This document shows positions 36,051 to 42,394 of a stretch of 64,000 bases of DNA, one piece after another. This DNA comes from an uncultured Bacteroidales bacterium (GTDB lineage Bacteria; Bacteroidota; Bacteroidia; Bacteroidales; UBA932): assembly GCA_944326385.1 (NCBI GenBank), contig CALVDT010000063.1, forward strand, positions 1 to 64,000. The letters run 5' to 3'. Numbering within the stretch: the stretch's first letter is position 1; the number at the start of each line of letters is the position of its first letter. Below the pieces are notes generated by a model, which saw nothing but the letters and a program-made list of their open reading frames with translations, ran no database searches and was not told where the DNA came from. Position numbers and translations under genes: made by a program.

Positions 36051-36082
36051 TTTCCACAATTCTTCAAATTTAGCTATTTTTG
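36051..36082 (+). promoter_or_regulatory. Promoter of the divIC-like gene
   Basis: TTTC (36051-36054), 20 bases and TATTTTTG (36075-36082) resemble the consensus. The ATG is at 36122, giving a leader near 35 bases. It overlaps the box of the divergent nucleotidyltransferase gene. Confidence 0.5.
36065..36072 (-). promoter_or_regulatory. -7 box of the sugar nucleotidyltransferase gene
   Basis: TAAATTTG on the minus strand (36072-36065) lies 39 bases before the start at 36026. No good -33 element is seen. Confidence 0.4.
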
Positions 36083-36121
36083 TGGAAAATACCATCATAA
36101 AAAGAAAATAATCCCGGAGCC

Positions 36122-36427
36122 ATGAGAAATCTGAAAGACATATTCAGCGGTGAACACAGGAGTTTCATGCGTTATGCCGTGATAATCACCTTCCTTTTCA
36201 TCCTTTTCGTGTTCCTTAAACCGGGAAGCAATATCTTCAACTGGATAGGAGCCAGAAGGGAGATAGCAAGACAGGAGCGTCAGATATCGGAATACGAGCG
36301 TCAGCTGAAAATACTTGACACCAGGATCAATCTTCTGGTCTCGGACCGTGATACTCTCGAGAAATTCGCCAGGGAACAGTTCCATCTTGCTGCCCCCGGC
36401 GAAGACGTCTATATTCTGAAGGACTGA
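36122..36427 (+). CDS. Septum formation initiator, FtsB/DivIC family
   Basis: A 101-residue single-span membrane protein. Residues about 17-33 form the membrane helix, followed by a coiled coil to about 85 (ARREIARQERQISEYERQLK) and a C-terminal FAREQFHLAAPGEDVYIL segment typical of FtsB/DivIC. Such proteins join FtsL and FtsQ in the divisome and help start septal peptidoglycan synthesis. It ends four bases before the convergent purB stop. Confidence 0.9.
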   Translation: MRNLKDIFSGEHRSFMRYAVIITFLFILFVFLKPGSNIFNWIGARREIARQERQISEYERQLKILDTRINLLVSDRDTLEKFAREQFHLAAPGEDVYILKD

Positions 36428-36431
36428 TTTT

Positions 36432-37772
36432 TCAGAATCCCGTATATGTCATAGGGGTGATTGCCCTCAGTTCAGCCTTGACTTCCTCGTTTACGGCCAG
36501 ATTCTCGATGAAGTCTGAAATCGTCTCGTGGTTTATGACGGAGCCGGTTCTTGTGAGCGCTTTGAGCGTCTCGTAAGGATCCGGATAATTCTCCCTCCTC
36601 AGGATTGTCTGTATGGCTTCGGCCACCACTGCCCAGTTCCTCTCAAGGTCAGCTTCGATGGCGGTCTCGTTCAATATCAGTTTCCCGAGTCCCTTTTTCA
36701 GTGAGTTCAGTGCTATGACCTGATGCGCTACCGGGACTCCGATATTCCTGAGGACGGTGGAATCCGTAAGGTCACGCTGAAGTCTGGATATCGGCAGTTT
36801 CATGGACAGGAAAGTCAGTACGGCATCAGCCATCCCGAGATTGCCTTCAGCATTCTCGAAATCGATAGGGTTCACCTTGTGCGGCATGGCAGAAGACCCT
36901 ACCTCGTTCTTGTTCACTTTCTGCTTGAAATACTCCATCGAGATGTATGTCCATATGTCCCGCGCCATGTCGATGAGGATGGTGTTTATCCTGCGCATAT
37001 TGTCGAAGATGGCGGCAAGATTGTCGTAGTGTTCGATTTGCGTGGTAGGGAATGACCTTTTCAGCCCGAGAGCGGCCACGAACCTGTCGCCGAAGCTTAT
37101 CCAGTCTATGGCAGGGTAGGCTGCCTTGTGGGCATTCATGTTGCCTGTGGCACCCCCGAATTTGGCCGGGTAGGTGAGCAGAGAGAACTGTCTGATCTGC
37201 TCTTCCAGTCTTACCTGGAACACCTTGAATTCCTTTCCTACTTTCGTGGGGGATGCCGGCTGGCCATGGGTTTTGGCAAGCATCGGGATGTCCTTCCATT
37301 CCTCTGCCATGTTTCTGATGATGCCGAGGACCTCATTCAGCAGCGGCAGCCAGCAATGCTCCACGGCTTCCTTGAGAGAAAGCGGGACTGAAGTGTTGTT
37401 TATGTCCTGGGAAGTGAGCCCGAAATGCACGAACTCGCTCCATTTCATGATATCCATGGCCTTGAATTTCTCCTTGATGAAGTATTCCACGGCCTTGACA
37501 TCGTGGTTCGTCACTTTTTCTATGTCTTTCACTCTTGCGGCTTCTTCCGGAGTGAGATTCCGGTAAATGTCTCTCAACGCCTCGAATTTCCCTCTGTCGA
37601 AGTCTGCCAGCTGCGGCAATGGAATGCTGCACAAGGCTATGAAATACTCGATTTCCACGCGGATGCGGTAACGGATAAGTGCGAATTCGCTGAAATACTC
37701 CCTCAGAGGCTCTGTCTGACGTTCATATCGTCCGTCGACAGGGGAGACAGCCATAAGTGAATCTTTACTCAT
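36432..37772 (-). CDS. purB: Adenylosuccinate lyase
   Basis: A 446-residue member of the fumarase/aspartase superfamily, acting twice in purine synthesis (SAICAR to AICAR and adenylosuccinate to AMP). LMAVSPVDGRYE near the start, KFGGATGNMNAH near 205, and the signature loop GSSAMPHKVNPIDFENAEG near 290 are all present. ATG 37772 is chosen because it puts MSKDSLMAVSPVDGRY at the N-terminus and lies 30 bases after a consensus promoter; the longer frame to 37940 runs through folP. It stands alone with its own promoter. Confidence 0.96.
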   Translation of the reverse strand: MSKDSLMAVSPVDGRYERQTEPLREYFSEFALIRYRIRVEIEYFIALCSIPLPQLADFDRGKFEALRDIYRNLTPEEAARVKDIEKVTNHDVKAVEYFIKEKFKAMDIMKWSEFVHFGLTSQDINNTSVPLSLKEAVEHCWLPLLNEVLGIIRNMAEEWKDIPMLAKTHGQPASPTKVGKEFKVFQVRLEEQIRQFSLLTYPAKFGGATGNMNAHKAAYPAIDWISFGDRFVAALGLKRSFPTTQIEHYDNLAAIFDNMRRINTILIDMARDIWTYISMEYFKQKVNKNEVGSSAMPHKVNPIDFENAEGNLGMADAVLTFLSMKLPISRLQRDLTDSTVLRNIGVPVAHQVIALNSLKKGLGKLILNETAIEADLERNWAVVAEAIQTILRRENYPDPYETLKALTRTGSVINHETISDFIENLAVNEEVKAELRAITPMTYTGF

Positions 37773-37801
37773 TGCAAGTCTGATAATAAAATGACAGGAT
37801 G

Positions 37802-37833
37802 CAAAGATAGCAAGAACCGGAGAGCAATGCAAA
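37802..37833 (-). promoter_or_regulatory. purB promoter, consensus match
   Basis: TTTG (37833-37830), 20 bases and TATCTTTG (37809-37802) on the minus strand fit the consensus. Predicted leader is about 26 bases. The -33 element lies in one arm of the inverted repeat at 37824-37856. Confidence 0.75.
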
Positions 37834-37856
37834 TGAACTTGTCCGGTTTGCATTGC
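37824..37856. promoter_or_regulatory. Inverted repeat overlapping the purB promoter
   Basis: GCAATGCAAA (37824-37833) and TTTGCATTGC (37847-37856) are perfect ten-base arms, 13 bases apart. The left arm contains the purB -33 element. It could be an operator or a transcript hairpin after folP; there is no T run. Confidence 0.4.
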
Positions 37857-37890
37857 CGGAGAGCCGCAGCGATACTGCTCCTGATTGCCG

Positions 37891-38718
37891 TCAGAGCATC
37901 CTGTACAGGCGGACTGTGCGGACTGCCTCTGCGACATCATGTACGCGCAGTATGTCTGCCCCGTGCTCCAGTGCCGCCAGATGCAGAACCTGGGTCTGAG
38001 GAAGGGCCTCTTCCGGGGTGATCCCCAAAGCCTTGTATATCATGCTTTTCCTGGAAATGCCTACCAATACTTTTCTTCCCTGTCCTGAAAATCTGTCCAG
38101 TTCACGCATCAGCTGCCAGTTCTGCTCCACTGTTTTCGCGAAGCCGAACCCGGGATCGAGGATCCAGTCCGTGATGCCGGAATTTTCCGCCCTGACAGCG
38201 AAATCCCGGAAATATGCCAGCACGTCTTCCGTGACATCTCCGTAGCTGCATCTTTCCTGCATGTCCGACGGAGTCCCTTTCTTGTGCATGGCCACGTATG
38301 TCAGCCCGAGTTTTCCGACAGTCTCCAGCATCTTCGGGTCGTCTTCTCCCGCAGATATGTCGTTTACAATGAATTTCCCGATGGTTTCGAAGCATTTTCT
38401 GACGATTCCGCTTCGGAAAGTGTCCACGGAGAAGGCCCCCTCGGGGAATTCTTTCCTCAGGACAGGCATCAGGACGGACAGCCGTCTCCATTCCTCGTCT
38501 TCATCAGGCAGTCCCGCCCCAGGTCTGGTCGAGCAGGCACCGATGTCTACGATTCCGGCACCGTCCGCAAACATTTTCCTTATTTTTTCCAGGACCTGTC
38601 CCAGGTCAATGTTTCCGTCTGCATCCATGCATCTGCTTTCGGCAAAATACGAGTCCGGAGTGAGGTTCAGAATCCCCATTACCGTTATATCCCTGTCTTT
38701 CAGTATCATATGCTTCAT
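37891..38718 (-). CDS. folP: Dihydropteroate synthase
   Basis: A 275-residue enzyme that joins p-aminobenzoate with dihydropterin pyrophosphate in folate synthesis. VMGILNLTPDSYF near the start, DIGACSTRPGA near 65, INDISAGEDDP near 125 and a C-terminal RVHDVAEAVRTV are all family segments. The usual GA-x-STRPG motif is present. Start is ATG 38718 or ATG 38709; the longer frame to 38853 crosses a palindromic repeat and is rejected. A palindromic repeat (38758-38836) lies in its 5' region. Confidence 0.95.
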   Translation of the reverse strand: MKHMILKDRDITVMGILNLTPDSYFAESRCMDADGNIDLGQVLEKIRKMFADGAGIVDIGACSTRPGAGLPDEDEEWRRLSVLMPVLRKEFPEGAFSVDTFRSGIVRKCFETIGKFIVNDISAGEDDPKMLETVGKLGLTYVAMHKKGTPSDMQERCSYGDVTEDVLAYFRDFAVRAENSGITDWILDPGFGFAKTVEQNWQLMRELDRFSGQGRKVLVGISRKSMIYKALGITPEEALPQTQVLHLAALEHGADILRVHDVAEAVRTVRLYRML

Positions 38719-38757
38719 TGCTGTCGTAAGGAGTTTTTCAAAATCATTATGTTGCAC

Positions 38758-38836
38758 CGGAGTCAGACGGCAACGGCGGGCACGGTTGACTCCCGGAGGA
38801 AGTTGTAGTCTGTGCGAGTGCTGCCGTCTGACTCCG
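38758..38836. repeat. Palindromic repeat, family member 1
   Basis: Fifteen-base perfect arms at 38758-38772 and 38822-38836 enclose a 49-base centre. The centre holds GCGGGCAC (38776), GTTGAC (38785), CGGAG (38794), TTGTA (38803) and TGTGC (38811), spaced by 9, 9, 9 and 8 bases. The same blocks occur at 60041, 60050, 60059, 60068 and 60077 in the copy between ppx and ppk. The element lies between divergent folP and tmk. Confidence 0.75.
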
Positions 38837-38857
38837 ACAGCGTACCATATCAAAGAT

Positions 38858-38888
38858 TTTGTAAAAATATCCTTTTAAATTATCTTTA
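38858..38888 (+). promoter_or_regulatory. tmk promoter
   Basis: TTTG (38858-38861), 19 bases and TATCTTTA (38881-38888), one base from consensus, lie 18 bases before the tmk start at 38907. Leader about 15 bases. Confidence 0.65.
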
Positions 38889-38906
38889 AAAAATTTTTCT
38901 GGAATC

Positions 38907-39599
38907 ATGCTAGTAGTATTGGAAGGTCTTGACGGGGCAGGGAAGTCTACCCAGGTCAGGAAATTGAGGACATATCTTGAAACTGTCTGCGGACAGGTGG
39001 AATATATACATTTCCCGCGATACGATGCCCCGGTCTACGGTGATCTGATCAGCCGTTTCCTCAGGGGGGACTTCGGGGACAACGATGCCGTGCATCCACA
39101 GCTCGTGGCCTTGCTCTTTGCCGAGGACAGGCATCAGGCGGTGCCATACATGAAACAGGCTCTTGCTGCCGGCAAGGTGATTCTTCTCGACAGGTATGTG
39201 TATTCGAACATCGCCTACCAGTGCGCCAAACTCCATGACGGGGAGGAGAGAGAGTCTCTGCGGCATTGGATACTCGATACCGAGTTCGGGAACTTCGGTC
39301 TTCCGGTGCCTGACATAAACATTTTCCTGGATGTCCCTATCGGCTTTGTCGAGCAGAAGCTGTCTTCTGTCAGGACAGGCCAGGACAGGGCATACCTTGA
39401 AGGTGACAAGGATATACATGAAGCCGACATCAGATTCCAGACGAGAGTCAGGGACATGTACAGAAGCCAGTGCGGCATGGATCCGCATCTTGTACGTGTG
39501 GACTGTGCGGCGGAAGACGGGAGCATGCTGCCTCCCGATGCCATATTTTCAAGGCTCAGGTCGGCAATAGCCCCGCTGCTTCCGGACATGACTGAATAA
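38907..39599 (+). CDS. tmk: Thymidylate kinase
   Basis: A 230-residue P-loop kinase that phosphorylates dTMP to dTDP. The Walker A motif LEGLDGAGKST is at residues 5-15. FPRYDAPVYG (substrate contact), LFAEDRHQ (FAxDR motif, near 70), LLDRYVYSNIAYQ near 95 (DRYxxS) and a lid region with DRAYLEGDKDIHE follow. The usual Tmk is about 210 residues; here a C-terminal extension is present. It is followed after 10 bases by a BT_3928-type membrane gene. Confidence 0.93.
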   Translation: MLVVLEGLDGAGKSTQVRKLRTYLETVCGQVEYIHFPRYDAPVYGDLISRFLRGDFGDNDAVHPQLVALLFAEDRHQAVPYMKQALAAGKVILLDRYVYSNIAYQCAKLHDGEERESLRHWILDTEFGNFGLPVPDINIFLDVPIGFVEQKLSSVRTGQDRAYLEGDKDIHEADIRFQTRVRDMYRSQCGMDPHLVRVDCAAEDGSMLPPDAIFSRLRSAIAPLLPDMTE

Positions 39600-39609
39600 C
39601 ATTGCAACC

Positions 39610-40851
39610 ATGAACATAATATTGGAAAGATCAAAGAGATTCTGCGGATATCTGGTCGGAATAGCCTTTTTTGTATCAGGGATATTCAAGCTTATAGACC
39701 CTGTCGGTACCGGACTGATAGTAGATGAGTACTACAGGTTCATGCATCTTGACTTCCTCTCGTTTTCATCCAAGGCGGTGGCTGTAGCCCTGTCTCTTGC
39801 CGAGACTTTCCTCGGGGCCGCACTGATTACAGGACTGTGGAGGAAGATCACCGCCTTGGCCATGCTCGCCTTCATGGCTTTCTTCACGTTGATATCCATC
39901 GCCCTTCTCGTTTTCAACCCTGTCATGGATTGCGGATGTTTCGGTGAAGTCATCCATCTGACACATTGGCAGACATTCATAAAGAACATTGTGATAGATG
40001 TGCTTTGCTGCGTGTCGTTCTTCCCGCTTTCAGCCCTGGGCAGGCCGAGGAGGCGGAAATATGTCGCATTTTCAATGGTCGGAACCGCAGTCCTGCTGCT
40101 TGCAGTCTATTCCCTGCTTTACATACCTCCGGTGGATTTCACGGATTATTCATCATCAGCCAGGCTTGAAGCTTCTGAAAGGCATATCAGCAGAAGCCTG
40201 TCTGCACAGGATGAATATGAGGCCGTCTTCATCTATGAGAAGAACGGCCGGCAGCAGGAATTCGGGCTCGATGACCTTCCCGATTCCACATGGACATACG
40301 TATCCACGGAGACCGTGAAGAAAACCCGTTTCAGGAATGACGAATCGATTGTTTCACTGCCTGTTATAGATGAATCCGGAGAATATCATGACGGACTGGC
40401 CGTGCATGGAAAGGTCATGGTGGTGAGCGTATATTCCCCCGGGAAACTTTCAGTAAGGAAGTGGCGGATACTTGCCGGATACCTCAGGTCTGCATCGGAG
40501 GCGGGATTCCGCCCGCTCCTGCTCGCCGCCGCATCTCCGGAGGCCGGAAACAGTATACTTGACGATCTGTCAGGGGAAAAGGAAATCGATGTGGATTTCC
40601 TGAGGTCGGTATTCTATTATTCTGATTACAAGACCCTGATTACCCTTAACCGTTCCAACGGCGGGGCAACATATTTCTCTGAAGGTTTTCTTGTGAGAAA
40701 GTGGGCTTTCCGGGCGTTGCCGAACCATGACAGAATCATGGAGCTGGGTACAGAAGACCCGACTGAACCGTTATTGTCTTACAGTACAGTCGGGAATCTT
40801 TCTTTGCAGGCATTCCTGCTTTATGCCTTTGCCGTAATGCTTCTGCTGTAA
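39610..40851 (+). CDS. BT_3928-type membrane protein (DoxX/MauE-like)
   Basis: A 413-residue protein with four membrane helices in the first half (about 10-30, 47-70, 75-100, 115-140), a further helix near 152-172, a long periplasmic-looking domain and a last helix at 393-413. The N-terminal half resembles DoxX/MauE-type proteins and has a paired Cys motif MDCGCFGE near 104. This is the layout of the BT_3928 family. The function is unknown; related MauE proteins help redox or disulfide processes. It lies downstream of tmk on the same strand. Confidence 0.8.
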   Translation: MNIILERSKRFCGYLVGIAFFVSGIFKLIDPVGTGLIVDEYYRFMHLDFLSFSSKAVAVALSLAETFLGAALITGLWRKITALAMLAFMAFFTLISIALLVFNPVMDCGCFGEVIHLTHWQTFIKNIVIDVLCCVSFFPLSALGRPRRRKYVAFSMVGTAVLLLAVYSLLYIPPVDFTDYSSSARLEASERHISRSLSAQDEYEAVFIYEKNGRQQEFGLDDLPDSTWTYVSTETVKKTRFRNDESIVSLPVIDESGEYHDGLAVHGKVMVVSVYSPGKLSVRKWRILAGYLRSASEAGFRPLLLAAASPEAGNSILDDLSGEKEIDVDFLRSVFYYSDYKTLITLNRSNGGATYFSEGFLVRKWAFRALPNHDRIMELGTEDPTEPLLSYSTVGNLSLQAFLLYAFAVMLLL

Positions 40852-40867
40852 AGCAGAATGTCATTTC

Positions 40868-41020
40868 CTAGAACCTGTCCTCTGCTGAGACAGTGAGTTT
40901 CTTGCGGCCGTGACGACGGCGTGAAGCAAGAACACGACGTCCGTTTGGAGTAGACATGCGCTCACGGAATCCGTGCTTGTTGCGACGTTTACGCTGTGAA
41001 GGTTGGAATGTTCTTTTCAT
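40868..41020 (-). CDS. rpmH: 50S ribosomal protein L34
   Basis: A 50-residue gene read directly from the sequence: ATG at 41020 and TAG at 40868. It encodes [20 protein letters not shown] followed by the conserved [20 protein letters not shown] and a KKLTVS-type ending. L34 sits near the polypeptide exit in the large subunit. Length and very basic composition are exactly those of L34. It has its own consensus promoter at 41062-41092. rnpA is not adjacent, unlike in many bacteria. Confidence 0.96.
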   Translation of the reverse strand: MKRTFQPSQRKRRNKHGFRERMSTPNGRRVLASRRRHGRKKLTVSAEDRF

Positions 41021-41061
41021 TATTCTGTGTTTTTATTTTTTTTCTGCTTGAAACGGGAGTG

Positions 41062-41092
41062 CAAAGGTAGTGTTTTTGCCTTTAAATGCAAA
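41062..41092 (-). promoter_or_regulatory. rpmH promoter, consensus match
   Basis: TTTG (41092-41089), 19 bases and TACCTTTG (41069-41062) on the minus strand match the consensus. The leader is about 37 bases. The -33 element abuts the rsmG stop codon. Confidence 0.8.
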
Positions 41093-41782
41093 TTATTTTC
41101 TCAAAAAGTTTGGGCCTTCGAAGAAAATGACCATCTTGCCTTCGAAATAGCCGTCGTGAAGCCATGAGTCGATGTTCCATGTATGCACAGTGCCTGGATT
41201 GATGCGGAATTTCTGCATGGCCAGTCCGAGTTCCTCGGCTATGTCCCCGCCTTTGAGATAGAAGATGCCGTCGCTGTATTTCCTTCTGGTCCACGGGAGG
41301 AAATTCTCTATGGAGGTCACGGCGCGAGAGACGATGAAACTGTATTTGTCTGTCAGGGATTCGGCCCTGGCGTTCACTGTGCGGACATTGCCGAGCCCTG
41401 CGGATTCCGCGACGGCTGCCGCCACCTTTATCTTTTTTCCTATGGAATCGCACAGGGTGAATTCTGCCCCGGGGAACAGTATGGCAAGAGGAATCCCGGG
41501 AAAGCCGCCTCCCGTACCTATGTCGAGTATCCTTATTCCCGAACCGGGAGTCCTCAGCAAGCTGTAGGTGTCGGGCATCACCAGCCTGATATAGGCTGCT
41601 ATGGCAAGGGAATGCAGGACATGGTGGCTGTACAGTTCATCAATGTCTTTCCGTGATATGACATTTATCTTCGAGTTCCAGTCACCATACAGGGATTCCA
41701 GCTGTCTGAACGCGGATTCCTGAGTCTGGCTGATGTCCGTGAATGTCTGCCGGACGACGTTTATGAATTCATCAAAAGTCAT
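41093..41782 (-). CDS. rsmG: 16S rRNA (guanine(527)-N7)-methyltransferase
   Basis: A 229-residue AdoMet-dependent methyltransferase (GidB). RILDIGTGGGFPGIPLAI near 82-99 is the AdoMet motif, and FTLCDSIGKKIKVAA follows. HSLAIAAYI and VNARAESL segments fit the RsmG fold. It is the last gene of polA-sigma-rsmG, starting 12 bases after the sigma-factor stop. Confidence 0.94.
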   Translation of the reverse strand: MTFDEFINVVRQTFTDISQTQESAFRQLESLYGDWNSKINVISRKDIDELYSHHVLHSLAIAAYIRLVMPDTYSLLRTPGSGIRILDIGTGGGFPGIPLAILFPGAEFTLCDSIGKKIKVAAAVAESAGLGNVRTVNARAESLTDKYSFIVSRAVTSIENFLPWTRRKYSDGIFYLKGGDIAEELGLAMQKFRINPGTVHTWNIDSWLHDGYFEGKMVIFFEGPNFLRK

Positions 41783-41794
41783 TTCCTGTCTTTC

Positions 41795-42394
41795 TTATTG
41801 CAGTTCATCCGATATGCTCATCATTTTCATGAGCTGTTCCTTGGCCCTGCGGATCTTGGTCTTTACCGTATTGATTGGTAGATCAAGGGTTTCCGCTATT
41901 TCCTTGTAGCCGAAATTGTCGATAAGGTTCATCTTGGCCACTGTCCTGTAGTCATCCTTGAGCCTGTCTATGTTAGACAGCCATTTGTCGTATTCCTGCT
42001 GTTTGATGATGTCTTCTTCAGGATTGTGCATCGGGGCGGGGATTTCATCGATTTCCGCCATCTGTTCGCTTATGGATGTCGTAGGCATGTTGGACTTCTC
42101 TCTGTCCTTCCTGCCGATGTGGTCCAGAGCCGTGTTTCTGGCAATCGTGAAAAGCCATGTGGAGAACCTGTATTCCGGATTGTATGACGCGATCTGGCTG
42201 AAAGCCTTCTGGAAACTTTCGAGCATTATATCCTCTATATCTTCGTTCTGGGTGATATATTTCGATATGTGATTCCTTACACCGATATTGTATCGGGTGT
42301 ACAGGACTATGTAAGCCGCCTGATTCTGTTCAAGGGCAAGCCGGATCAGTTCCACGTCCGGAAGGTCAGTGAGCTTCGAGCCAGTTTTTTCCAT
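41795..42394 (-). CDS. ECF-type RNA polymerase sigma factor
   Basis: A 199-residue sigma-70 family protein. Region 2 (about 35-100) contains LESFQKAFSQIASY and YRFSTWLFTIARNTALDHIG. Region 4 (about 140-195) has the helix-turn-helix KEIAETLDLPINTVKTKIRRA. No anti-sigma gene is adjacent. The first 29 bases overlap the end of polA in another frame, an unusually long overlap for two cytoplasmic genes. A TACCTTTG box inside polA (42411-42418) lies about 17 bases upstream. Confidence 0.9.
   Translation of the reverse strand: MEKTGSKLTDLPDVELIRLALEQNQAAYIVLYTRYNIGVRNHISKYITQNEDIEDIMLESFQKAFSQIASYNPEYRFSTWLFTIARNTALDHIGRKDREKSNMPTTSISEQMAEIDEIPAPMHNPEEDIIKQQEYDKWLSNIDRLKDDYRTVAKMNLIDNFGYKEIAETLDLPINTVKTKIRRAKEQLMKMMSISDELQ

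Noticed and set aside
37773..37940. N-terminal extension of purB
   Set aside because: It covers the purB promoter and the end of folP.
38719..38853. N-terminal extension of folP
   Set aside because: It crosses the palindromic repeat and has no similarity to the folP start.
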